Source: Lentzea kentuckyensis
GTDB taxonomy: Bacteria; Actinomycetota; Actinomycetes; Mycobacteriales; Pseudonocardiaceae
Assembly: GCF_002150765.1 (NCBI RefSeq)
Contig: NZ_MUYM01000041.1
Location: forward strand, 1-47,887
Length of the DNA stretch: 47,887 bases
Direction of reading: 5' to 3'
The notes under the pieces are model-generated. The model did not search any database, was not told where the DNA came from, and was given only the letters and a program-made list of their open reading frames with translations. The translations under genes and the position numbers were made by a program. Position 1 is the first letter of the stretch. Each line of letters opens with the position of its first letter. Positions 7,211 through 14,737 of the stretch are shown here, piece after piece.

Positions 7211-8421
7211 CCGCCGATCACCGGCGGCGCGACCATGCGATCGTCGTCGAAGAACTCGTCAGTGGGCACGAGGTAGTTCGACTTGTGCTCCTTGTCCTCC
7301 TGACCCTGACCGCCCTGACCAGCACCTGCTCCGCCGCCCGCTGCTCCTGCCGCACCTTGACGGCCGCCCGCGCCTGAGCCCGCCGCGCCCGGTCCGCCCG
7401 GACCGGCGCCCGCGACGCCCGCGCCGCCGCCAGGGGTGGCCGGGCCGAAGCTGCCCATGCCGCGGCCTGCCGCTCCGGGACCGCCCATGCCGCCCGCACC
7501 CATGCCGCGTCCGCCACCCGCGCCTGGGCCGCCGGGACGCATGCCTGGCCCGCCACCAGGAGGCCTGCCCTGACCGCCGCCACCCGGCAGCCTGCCGGGC
7601 GGGAACCCGCCGGGGCCGGGAAAGCCCGGACGGTTCTGGTTGTTGCCAGGCCTGTTCGGGTCGAGGTTGTTCGGCAGGTTCGGATCCCTGGGCTGCGGTG
7701 CCACCCACGACGGGTTGGTCGTGCCGTTGTTCATGCCGGGCGGCGTCGACGGCATGCCAGTGGTGTTGCTGGAGAACCGCTGGTTGGCGTTGACGTTGCT
7801 CAGGCTGTGCGAGCTCGTGCTGCTGCTGGTCTGCGTGACGCCCTGGTCCTGCGTGACCTGCGGCGTGGATTCCATGGTGGGCATGGACATCGCCGCGGCC
7901 ATCATCGTGTTGTCCCGCTGCTGCACAACTCGCGCGGCCTCCTGATGGGCCTCTTTCTGCTCGTTGTGCTTCTGCATCAGCTCGATCGGGCCGCCGATCA
8001 TGGCCACCGGGCTGATGACCGCGGCGGCGCCCCACTTGCCCATGATCGACGAGGGGCTGAACGAGACCGGGTCCGGCATGCTGGTCTTCGCCTGAGCCGC
8101 CGCGTCCCGTTGCTGCGCAATGGCATTCGAGGTGCGCAGCATGGCATCACCGGTGGTGTCGGAGAACGTGCCGATCTTGCCGAGGGCGGTGCGCACCCCT
8201 TCGGCGGCCCGGCCCTTCCACCCGTCCTGCGAACCGTTGACCAGGATCGTGAAGTCGGTCGCCAGTTCCTTGAACTGGTCGCCGATGGACTTCCACGCGT
8301 CGATGACCGTGTTGGCGGCCTCAGGGCTGAAGTTGTTGGTGACCTGGCCCTTCAGCTGCTCGTGCGGCTGGCCGGCGTAGTTGGCGTTCGGCGGTGGGAC
8401 GGTGGGTTTGACGGGCGCCAT
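7207..8421 (-). CDS. PPE-like ESX substrate with Gly/Pro-rich tail
   Basis: The first ~200 of 404 residues are mainly helical and include a W-x-G turn (Trp68-Lys-Gly70 in SQDGWKGRAAEG), as in WXG100/PPE-type type VII substrates. Residues about 250-385 are low complexity, dominated by Gly, Pro, Ala, Asn and Arg. The last ~20 residues return to ordinary sequence (NYLVPTDEFFDDDRMVAPPV), an acidic end that may be functional. No classical PPE motif is visible near the N-terminus, so the assignment rests on the fold pattern and on the overlapping espG gene downstream. It is likely exported, possibly as a surface or envelope protein. It lies 22 bases after the DUF3558 lipoprotein gene. Confidence 0.75.
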   Translation of the reverse strand: MAPVKPTVPPPNANYAGQPHEQLKGQVTNNFSPEAANTVIDAWKSIGDQFKELATDFTILVNGSQDGWKGRAAEGVRTALGKIGTFSDTTGDAMLRTSNAIAQQRDAAAQAKTSMPDPVSFSPSSIMGKWGAAAVISPVAMIGGPIELMQKHNEQKEAHQEAARVVQQRDNTMMAAAMSMPTMESTPQVTQDQGVTQTSSSTSSHSLSNVNANQRFSSNTTGMPSTPPGMNNGTTNPSWVAPQPRDPNLPNNLDPNRPGNNQNRPGFPGPGGFPPGRLPGGGGQGRPPGGGPGMRPGGPGAGGGRGMGAGGMGGPGAAGRGMGSFGPATPGGGAGVAGAGPGGPGAAGSGAGGRQGAAGAAGGGAGAGQGGQGQEDKEHKSNYLVPTDEFFDDDRMVAPPVIGG

Positions 8422-8443
8422 GAGTTTCCCCCCTCGGGCGTCG

Positions 8444-8977
8444 TTACGGGAGCTTGGCGGCGACCAGATCGGCCGCCTTGGACATCCGGTCGCAGGCCGC
8501 AGCGGTGTCGTCCGAACCGAGCGAGGCGTTGGAGATGATCTCGACCGTGGCCGACTCGGTCACCGCGATCACCGCGGTGCACGTGTCCTTCGAGCCGCTC
8601 GAGCCCTCGACCTTCTTGCCCTCGAACTTGCCGATCTTCGCGTCGGTGACCTTGTCGCCGCTGAGCTTGAGGTCCTTGAGGCCTTCCTGCGCCCGGATGC
8701 CCACGCGCAACCCGCCGGAGCCCGCTTCCTTGTAGTCGCAGCCTTCGGAGAAGGCGACCTTCTTCGGCTCGCCCGGGTACTCCAGCTTGAGGCTCGTCAC
8801 CTCGGCCTGGGTCAGGAGTTCGCACGGCTTCAGCGCCTTGAGGCCGCTCGCCGAGTCGGACGAACTGGTCGGGGTACCGCCACCGGTGGTCGGAGCCGGC
8901 TTGGGATCGCCGGCGGTGCCGGTGCACCCGGACAAGGTGGCCAGACCGATCACTGTGGCGATGAGGATGCGCTTCAT
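8444..8977 (-). CDS. DUF3558-type lipoprotein
   Basis: The 177-residue precursor begins MKRILIATVIGLATLSGC; LSGC is a lipobox, so Cys18 would be lipidated and the protein anchored on the outer face of the membrane. A Thr/Ser/Gly/Pro linker follows, then a compact domain with conserved cysteines (KPCELLTQAEV, EGCDYKEA, DTCTAVIAV, AACDRM), the pattern of DUF3558, a family common near ESX genes in Pseudonocardiales. It overlaps the upstream PE-like gene by 4 bases and precedes the PPE-like gene. A role in substrate handling at the cell surface is inferred from context only. Confidence 0.8.
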   Translation of the reverse strand: MKRILIATVIGLATLSGCTGTAGDPKPAPTTGGGTPTSSSDSASGLKALKPCELLTQAEVTSLKLEYPGEPKKVAFSEGCDYKEAGSGGLRVGIRAQEGLKDLKLSGDKVTDAKIGKFEGKKVEGSSGSKDTCTAVIAVTESATVEIISNASLGSDDTAAACDRMSKAADLVAAKLP

Positions 8978-9402
8978 GACTTCCCGTCGAGTTTTTTGAA
9001 CGAGTCAGCGTGGGTCTGGTCGGCATTCTGGTACGAGGCGCGGCTCTTCTCGATCTGAGTCTTCAGGGCCTCGAGGGCCTTGTTCATCTCAGCGAGCGTC
9101 TTCACGGCGCCTTGTCCGAACGTCCTGTTCGACGTGCTGATCTGCTCGGCGTATCCACCGCCGAGCATCGTGTTCATGGCGAGCGACTCCCGGCTGCGGC
9201 CGACCTCGCCGAGTTCCTGTTGCATCTTGGTCAGCTTTTTGATCATCGCGTCGACCAGGTGCGGGTCGACCGAGAGTTGCTGGGTTTCCACGGCGACCGC
9301 GACGGCCTTGCCTGCTTCGGCGATCGCGGCGAGGCCGCCCCCGAAGATGTCGTTCCACACGCCGCTGGTCTTGCCGCTCGTCACCACCGCTTCTTCAGAC
9401 AC
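8974..9402 (-). CDS. PE-like/WXG-type small helical ESX protein with YxxxD signal
   Basis: This 142-residue protein is mostly helical and has no signal peptide. Two long helices (about 44-78 and 98-125) are separated by a glycine turn (MLGGGYAEQ). Near the C-terminus Tyr124-Gln-Asn-Ala-Asp128 fits the YxxxD/E export signal of type VII substrates, placed just after the second helix as in PE and Esx proteins. It is the first gene of the operon and would supply the signal-carrying partner of the PPE-like protein. The start is GTG at 9400-9402 with GGGGGAGGG about 10 bases upstream. Its exact family is not identified; PE-like is inferred from structure and gene order. Confidence 0.7.
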   Translation of the reverse strand: MSEEAVVTSGKTSGVWNDIFGGGLAAIAEAGKAVAVAVETQQLSVDPHLVDAMIKKLTKMQQELGEVGRSRESLAMNTMLGGGYAEQISTSNRTFGQGAVKTLAEMNKALEALKTQIEKSRASYQNADQTHADSFKKLDGKS

Positions 9403-9619
9403 AGAAGCTCGACCCTCCCCCGATTGCGCTCTGTGGTCGACACATGACCTTACCGTGGTGCGCCCATTTGGGGGATGAGTTCAACTACTCAACCTGTTCG
9501 GGGCAAAACAGGCCCTGGTCAGGGCGGGGATGAGCGCGCTAAGTGAGAACGAAAGCACAGCTCCAGAAGACGGAGAGTGACTAAGGCGGGCCTTGCGTCA
9601 CTCTACCGGGGTGGCTGGC

Positions 9620-9625
9620 TAGGCT
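9620..9625 (+). promoter_or_regulatory. Candidate -10 box for leaderless sua5 mRNA
   Basis: TAGGCT ends exactly 7 bases before GTG 9633, and no Shine-Dalgarno separates them. No good -35 is visible at standard spacing; TTGCGT at 9593-9598 is 21 bases away. Confidence 0.35.
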
Positions 9626-9632
9626 CACCGAG

Positions 9633-10283
9633 GTGAGCACGGTTTACGACTGCAGCGAACCGAGCAACCGCGCGGCTGGACTGGCCGCCGCGGCCGGTGC
9701 GGTGCGGAGCGGGCGGCTTGTCGTCCTGCCCACCGACACGGTTTACGGGATCGGCTGCGACGCGTTCGACGCGGAGGCCGTCCGGAGTCTGCTCGACGCC
9801 AAGGGGCGCGGGCCGGACATGCCCGTGCCCGTGCTGGTCGGGTCCTGGACCACGATCGACGGGCTGGTGCTGAGCGTGCCCCGGCAGGCGCGGGCGCTCA
9901 TCGAGGCGTTCTGGCCCGGCGGGCTCAGCATCGTGTTGCCGCACGCGCCGAGCCTGGCCTGGGATCTGGGGCAGACGCGCGGCACGGTGATGCTGCGCAT
10001 GCCGTTGCACCCGGTCGCGCTGGAGTTGTTGCGCGATGTCGGCCCGATGGCCGTGTCCAGCGCGAACAAGACGGGGCACGCGCCGGCGTCCAGCGCGCAG
10101 GAGGCGCGGGACCAGCTCGGCGACTCGGTGCCGGTGTACCTCGACGGCGGGTTGAGCGGCGAGAACATCGCCTCGACCATCGTCGACCTCACTGGGCCGG
10201 ACGCGTTGATCCTGCGTGAGGGCGCGGTCAGCAAGGAAGAGGTCAACGAGGTGCTCGGCATCGAGGTCGACGTCGCGCGGTGA
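9633..10283 (+). CDS. L-threonylcarbamoyladenylate synthase (Sua5/YrdC/TsaC)
   Basis: The enzyme makes threonylcarbamoyl-AMP from threonine, bicarbonate and ATP, the first step of the t6A37 modification of ANN-decoding tRNAs. The 216 residues are a single YrdC domain: PTDTVYGIGCDA near residue 33, KGRGPDMPVPVLVG around 60, FWPGGLSIVLP around 94 and the SSANKTG nucleotide-site motif near 144. It lacks the C-terminal Sua5 domain of longer homologues, so it is TsaC-like. In many actinobacteria this gene directly follows prmC; here a leftward 4-kb ESX block separates them. The start is GTG 9633, probably leaderless. Confidence 0.95.
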   Translation: MSTVYDCSEPSNRAAGLAAAAGAVRSGRLVVLPTDTVYGIGCDAFDAEAVRSLLDAKGRGPDMPVPVLVGSWTTIDGLVLSVPRQARALIEAFWPGGLSIVLPHAPSLAWDLGQTRGTVMLRMPLHPVALELLRDVGPMAVSSANKTGHAPASSAQEARDQLGDSVPVYLDGGLSGENIASTIVDLTGPDALILREGAVSKEEVNEVLGIEVDVAR

Positions 10284-10367
10284 CGCGTGGCTGCCAGAAT
10301 TGATCATGCAGCCGCGGGCGTACCGTGGTGAGCACCCCCGAACCGCTCCCGATTGATTGGTAGGCCC

Positions 10368-11507
10368 GTGGGGCCCGCATCCTCGTTCGTCCTTCCCGTG
10401 CGCGAGTACCTGCTCGTCGCGTTGATCGCCGCCGTCGTGACGTTCCTGCTCGTCGGTCTGGTGCGCGCGATGGCGTTCAAGCTCGGTGCGGTGGCTTATC
10501 CGCGGCAACGCGATGTGCACGTACAGCCGATGCCGCGCATGGGTGGCGTCGCCATCTACGGCGGTGTGCTGTGCGGCATGTTCGTGGCGCACCAGTTGCC
10601 CGTGCTGCGGACGGCGTTCGACTTCTCCAACGACCCGTGGGGCGTCATCGTCGCGGGCGGCGTCATCGTGCTCGTGGGCGCGATCGACGACAGGTTCGAG
10701 CTCGACTCGCTCACCAAGCTCGCGGGCCAGGTCACGGCGGCGGGCATCCTCGTGCTGTTCGGTCTGCAGTGGATGATCGCGTGGGTGCCGTGGGACGGCG
10801 GCGCGACCATCTCGCTCGACCAGAACCAGGGAGCACTGCTGACCGTGCTGCTCGCGGTCACGATGATCAACGCGATGAACTTCGTCGACGGCCTCGACGG
10901 CCTGGCCGCCGGCATCGGCCTCATCGCCGCCGCGGCCACCTGCGCGTTCTCGATCGGCCTGCTCGTCGAACGCCAGGGCGCGGTCGAGGCCTACCCGCCC
11001 GCGCTGATCGCCGCCGCGCTCGCCGGCGCGTGCCTGGGCTTCCTGCCGCACAACTTCAACCCCGCGCGCATCTTCATGGGCGACTCGGGCTCGATGCTCA
11101 TCGGCCTCATGCTCGCCGCCGCCACGACCAGCGCGTCCGGCAAGATCAACCAGGCCACCGGCAGCGCAGCCGACCTGCTCGGTCTGCTCTCGCCGTTGAT
11201 CGTCGTCGCGGCCGTGCTGTTCGTGCCGCTGCTCGACCTGCTGATGGCGATCATCCGGCGCACCCGGCGCGGGGAAAGCCCGTTCTCGCCGGACAAGATG
11301 CACCTGCACCACCGGTTGCTGGAGATCGGGCATTCGCAACGGCGTGCCGTGCTGCTCATCTACTTGTGGGCCGGCGTGCTCGCGTTCGGCGCGGTGGCGC
11401 TCACGTTGTTCGATCCGATCATCGTGGCGACGTGCTTCGTCATCGGGTTGATCGTGACGTTCGTGGTTTCGGTGATCCCGCGGCTCCGGGACGCCCGCAA
11501 GTCGTAA
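10368..11507 (+). CDS. WecA-type polyprenyl-phosphate GlcNAc-1-phosphate transferase
   Basis: This multi-pass protein (about 379 residues, roughly 10-11 membrane helices) belongs to the family of MraY and WecA and transfers a sugar-1-phosphate to decaprenyl phosphate. Visible motifs are GAIDDRFELD (Asp pair for Mg2+), NFVDGLDGLAAG, FNPARIFMGDSGSM and HLHHRLLEIGHS. The last two are of the WecA/TagO type, distinct from the PFHHHFEL of the true MraY further downstream in this window. In mycobacteria the gene next to atpI is WecA (Rv1302), which initiates arabinogalactan linker synthesis; the same position here supports that role. GTG 10368 is preferred; TTG 10353 and GTG 10398 are alternatives. 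Confidence 0.9.
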   Translation: MGPASSFVLPVREYLLVALIAAVVTFLLVGLVRAMAFKLGAVAYPRQRDVHVQPMPRMGGVAIYGGVLCGMFVAHQLPVLRTAFDFSNDPWGVIVAGGVIVLVGAIDDRFELDSLTKLAGQVTAAGILVLFGLQWMIAWVPWDGGATISLDQNQGALLTVLLAVTMINAMNFVDGLDGLAAGIGLIAAAATCAFSIGLLVERQGAVEAYPPALIAAALAGACLGFLPHNFNPARIFMGDSGSMLIGLMLAAATTSASGKINQATGSAADLLGLLSPLIVVAAVLFVPLLDLLMAIIRRTRRGESPFSPDKMHLHHRLLEIGHSQRRAVLLIYLWAGVLAFGAVALTLFDPIIVATCFVIGLIVTFVVSVIPRLRDARKS

Positions 11508-11583
11508 ACGGCGTTCATCTTGTTTGGGTCCGCTTAACCACCGTTAACCCGGGGCTGCCCGCAAGCGTCACGACAGCGGTTCC

Positions 11584-11589
11584 TACACT
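11584..11589 (+). promoter_or_regulatory. Candidate -10 box for leaderless atpI mRNA
   Basis: TACACT ends exactly 7 bases before ATG 11597, so transcription would start at or beside the start codon. The upstream ~75 bases contain AT-richer runs (cgcttaaccaccgttaac) but no clear -35. Confidence 0.4.
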
Positions 11590-11596
11590 TTGGGAC

Positions 11597-12043
11597 ATGA
11601 GCGACGCGGACGAGGTTGTCACGCACGAGCTGGTGATCCAGCGGCTCGCCGGGGAAATGTTCCGCGCGGCCGTGTGGGCCGCGCTCGGCACGTTCGCCGT
11701 CGGCGTAGTTGTGTCAACGGTGATCTGGGGGACGGAAGGTCTCTACGGATCACTCATCGGCGGTGTCATCGCCATTGCTTCGAGCCTCGCCACGTTGTTG
11801 TTGATGCGCAAGACGGCGGCGCTCGACCCCATGTTCGTGATGGTGGCCGCGCTCGGCGGATTCATGGGCAAGCTGATCGTGCTGCTGGCCGCGGTGATCT
11901 TGTTGCGCGGGCAGGACTGGTTGGAGCCCAAGGCCCTCGGAATCACCCTGGTGGCGACGGTGCTCGTGACGTCGTGGCTGGAGGCCAGAGCTTCCAAGCG
12001 CAGCCGTAGTCAGATGGTGGTCCCCGCCTCCGAAGGCACCTGA
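11597..12043 (+). CDS. atpI: ATP synthase I-like protein AtpI
   Basis: This 148-residue membrane protein has four hydrophobic segments (about 27-47, 51-70, 83-105 and 113-130) and a basic C-terminal tail (EARASKRSRSQ). Position directly upstream of atpB and this topology identify AtpI, which helps assemble the c-ring or insert F0 subunits and is not part of the final enzyme. AtpI sequences are poorly conserved, so the call leans on context. The gap of 150 bases to atpB holds GC-rich inverted repeats around 12068-12100 but no convincing promoter. Confidence 0.85.
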   Translation: MSDADEVVTHELVIQRLAGEMFRAAVWAALGTFAVGVVVSTVIWGTEGLYGSLIGGVIAIASSLATLLLMRKTAALDPMFVMVAALGGFMGKLIVLLAAVILLRGQDWLEPKALGITLVATVLVTSWLEARASKRSRSQMVVPASEGT

Positions 12044-12193
12044 GACCTGCTGATATGGTCCGCGCAGACCAGGGACACCCGATCGCAGGGGTGCCTCTCG
12101 TAGTCGCTTGCGAACCGTAAGGTACGTTAAGTCCAGATCGTGACGATTCCCCCGGCGGAGTGAACGCCGGCCGGGAGAACCGGAAGGAACACA

Positions 12194-12970
12194 GTGACCA
12201 AGTTGCTGGCTTCGGGGGACGAGTTCGTCGCTCCCGGTGTGAAGGACTTCTTCCTCCCCGAGATCGCCTTCGGGGTCACGAAGCCGATGGTCCTGCTGGT
12301 GCTGTCGGTCGTGATCATTGCCGTCTTCTTCCTCACCGCGAGCAGCCGTCTCAAGCTGATCCCCGGGAAGTTCCAGTTCGCCGCCGAGTCGGTTTACGAC
12401 TTCGGGCGCAACAGCATCGCCAGGGAGCAGATCGGCGCGAAGGACTTCAAGCCGTTCATCCCGCTGATCCTCACGATCTTCACCTTCGTCCTGGTGAACA
12501 ACCTGTTCGGGCTCATCCCGCTCATCCAGTTCCCGACGATGTCGCACATCGGCTTCCCGCTCGCCGTTTCGTTGCTCGTCGTTTACCCGGTGTACCACTT
12601 CGTCGGGTTCAAGCGGCACGGCTTCGTGGGTTACTTGAAGCACCAGACGATTCCGCCGGGCGCGCCGTGGTTCGTGCTCCCGCTGCTGATTCCGATCGAG
12701 TTCTTCCAGAAGTTCGTCCTGAACCCGCTCACGCTGGCGATCCGAGTTTTCGCCGCCATGTTCGCGGGTCACCTCCTGCTGCTGGTGTTCACCCTGGCTG
12801 GTGAGTTCCTGCTGCTCAATGGCGGTATCACCATCATCGTGGCGCCGGTGTCCTTCGCCTTCGCCATCGCGCTGACCTTCCTGGAGGCGCTGATCATGTG
12901 CCTGCAGGCCTACATCTTCGCGCTGCTGTCTGCCAGCTACATCGGCATGGCGCTGGCAGAAGAGCACTGA
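12194..12970 (+). CDS. atpB: ATP synthase F0 subunit a
   Basis: Subunit a forms the proton half-channels beside the c-ring. The 258-residue protein has five to six membrane helices and carries the essential arginine, Arg184, in LNPLTLAIRVFAAMFAGH, together with the conserved C-terminal helix ALTFLEALIMCLQAYIFALL. The start is GTG 12194 with GGAAGGA at about 12181-12187. It opens the structural part of the atp operon, in the order B-E-F-H-A-G-D. Confidence 0.97.
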   Translation: MTKLLASGDEFVAPGVKDFFLPEIAFGVTKPMVLLVLSVVIIAVFFLTASSRLKLIPGKFQFAAESVYDFGRNSIAREQIGAKDFKPFIPLILTIFTFVLVNNLFGLIPLIQFPTMSHIGFPLAVSLLVVYPVYHFVGFKRHGFVGYLKHQTIPPGAPWFVLPLLIPIEFFQKFVLNPLTLAIRVFAAMFAGHLLLLVFTLAGEFLLLNGGITIIVAPVSFAFAIALTFLEALIMCLQAYIFALLSASYIGMALAEEH

Positions 12971-13031
12971 GAAACAAAAAGCCTCCGATCCGCGAACACT
13001 CGCGGACCGAGTTGGAAAGGGAACAGCAACA

Positions 13032-13277
13032 GTGAGCGCTATCCAGCTTGCCCAGGACGCCGTCAACCTCAACCAGGGCCTCGCGGCCATCGGTTACGGC
13101 CTCGCGGCCATCGGCCCGGGCATCGGCGTGGGTCTGATCTTCTCCTCGGTCATCAGCGGTACCGCCCGTCAGCCCGAGGCCCGCGGCGTGCTGCTGAGCC
13201 TCGCGTGGACCACCTTCGCCATCGTCGAGGTCCTCGCGCTGATCGGCTTCGTCGTGTACTTCATCGCGACTGCCTGA
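13032..13277 (+). CDS. atpE: ATP synthase F0 subunit c
   Basis: The 81-residue hairpin protein assembles into the rotating c-ring. Two membrane helices flank the polar loop RQPE (46-49), which contacts gamma/epsilon. The proton-carrying carboxylate is Glu66 (FAIVEVLALIG). The first helix contains the glycine-rich packing motif IGPGIGVGLIF. There is no sodium-binding signature, so it is a proton-driven ring. GTG 13032 follows GGAAAGGGAAC. The 61-base gap after atpB contains a short inverted repeat (tccgatccgcgaacactcgcgga) that may tune expression of this high-copy subunit. Confidence 0.97.
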   Translation: MSAIQLAQDAVNLNQGLAAIGYGLAAIGPGIGVGLIFSSVISGTARQPEARGVLLSLAWTTFAIVEVLALIGFVVYFIATA

Positions 13278-13308
13278 CCGAATTCCGATCGCGTTAGGAG
13301 AACCCGTG

Positions 13309-13854
13309 ATGGACACCCTCATCCTGGCTGCAGAAGGGCCGATCAACCCGGTCATTCCGCATCCGGCGGAGATCATCCTCGGTCTCGTCGCGTTCCTGCT
13401 CCTCTTCTTCGTCATCAAGAAGTTCGTGTCGCCGAGGTTCGAGGCGCTGTACGCGGAGCGGACGGCCAAGATCGAGGGTGGCATCGAGAAGGCGGAGCAG
13501 GCTCAGGCCGACGCTCAGCGCACTCTTGAGCAGTACAAGGAGCAGCTGGCCGAGGCTCGCGCCGAGGCCGCGCGCATCCGCGATGACGCGCGGGCCGAGG
13601 GCCTGCAGATCATCGAGGAACTGCGCGAGCAGGCGCAGGCCGAGTCCGCCCGCATCATCGCGCAGGGCCAGCACCAGCTGGACGCGCAGCGCGCCCAGAT
13701 CGTCGCCGAGCTGCGTGCCGACCTCGGTCGCACCGCCGTCGAACTGGCGAGCAAGGTCGTGGGTGAGTCCCTCGAGGACGAGGCCCGCCGCCGTGGCACC
13801 GTCGACCGCTTCCTCAACGAGCTGGACGCCGTCGCGGCGCCGGCGAGCAAGTAG
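13309..13854 (+). CDS. atpF: ATP synthase F0 subunit b
   Basis: Subunit b is the peripheral stalk that links F0 to F1. The 181-residue protein has one N-terminal membrane helix (about 22-40, IILGLVAFLLLFFVIKKFV) followed by a long charged helix (EGGIEKAEQAQADAQRTLEQ onward) ending near FLNELDAV. ATG 13309 is preferred because it lies 8 bases after TAGGAG (13295-13300); GTG 13306 is the alternative. It is a normal stand-alone b subunit, not the b-delta fusion found in mycobacteria. Confidence 0.95.
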   Translation: MDTLILAAEGPINPVIPHPAEIILGLVAFLLLFFVIKKFVSPRFEALYAERTAKIEGGIEKAEQAQADAQRTLEQYKEQLAEARAEAARIRDDARAEGLQIIEELREQAQAESARIIAQGQHQLDAQRAQIVAELRADLGRTAVELASKVVGESLEDEARRRGTVDRFLNELDAVAAPASK

Positions 13855-13863
13855 AGGCTGCCG

Positions 13864-14691
13864 ATGACGTTGCATGCCGCTAGTCGTGAAGCTCTGGCAG
13901 CCGCGGAACTGCGGCTGCTGGAGCTGGCCGACGCCACCACGTCGACGGCCGAGTTCGCCAAGCTGGGCGAGGAACTCTTCGCCGTGCTCGGCCTGCTGAT
14001 CAAGCAACCCTCGCTGCGCCGCGCGGCCGCCGACGCCTCGTCGGAGCCCGCCGGTCGCGAGCAGCTCGTCCGCGGTCTGTTCGCGGGCAAGGTCAGCGAT
14101 GCGACGCTGCAGGTGCTGGTCGCCGTCGTGACCGCGCGCTGGTCCAGCCCGCGTGAGCTCGTCGACGGCGTCGAGTCGCTCGCCCGCACGACGCTGCTGG
14201 TGCGTGCCGAGCGCGACGGTCAGCTCGACTCGGTGGAGGACGAGCTGTTCCGGCTCGGCCGCATCGTGGCGGGTTCGAACGAGCTCGAGCTCCTGCTGGC
14301 GGACCCCGCCGGCGCCGTCGACGGCAAGGTCGCGCTGGTCGACACCCTCATCGAGGGAAAGGTCAGCCCGGTCACCAAGACGCTGGTGGACCAGCTGGTC
14401 CGCCACCCGCGCGGTGTCCGCGTCGCGAACGGCCTCGGCGAACTCGCCGACCTGGCGGCCAAGCGCCGTCAGCGTTCCGTCGCGCACGTCCGGTCCGCGG
14501 TGGCGCTGACCGCGGAGCAGGTCGACCGCTTGACCGCGACGCTGACCACGATCTACTCGCGCCCGATCGCCCTGCACGTCGAGGTGGACGCCTCGCTCGC
14601 GGGTGGTCTCCAGATCAAGATCGGCGACGAGATCATCGACGGAAGCATCGCCGGCCGGTTGGCGGCACTGCGCCGCAATCTCGCCAGCTAG
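13864..14691 (+). CDS. atpH: ATP synthase F1 subunit delta
   Basis: Delta caps the F1 head and joins it to subunit b. The 275-residue protein is longer than the enterobacterial form (about 177) because of an N-terminal extension typical of actinobacteria (LHAASREALAAAELRLLELA). The C-terminal conserved region reads ALHVEVDASLAGGLQIKIGD followed by DGSIAGRLAALRRNL. The gene begins 9 bases after atpF. Confidence 0.95.
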   Translation: MTLHAASREALAAAELRLLELADATTSTAEFAKLGEELFAVLGLLIKQPSLRRAAADASSEPAGREQLVRGLFAGKVSDATLQVLVAVVTARWSSPRELVDGVESLARTTLLVRAERDGQLDSVEDELFRLGRIVAGSNELELLLADPAGAVDGKVALVDTLIEGKVSPVTKTLVDQLVRHPRGVRVANGLGELADLAAKRRQRSVAHVRSAVALTAEQVDRLTATLTTIYSRPIALHVEVDASLAGGLQIKIGDEIIDGSIAGRLAALRRNLAS

Positions 14692-14737
14692 CCCCCGAGC
14701 CCTTTCCCAAGAACGAAGAAGTGAGAGCAGGAACGAC

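Noticed and set aside
13309..14691. A fused atpF-atpH as in mycobacteria
   Set aside because: A stop codon at the end of atpF and a separate ATG 9 bases later show two distinct genes.
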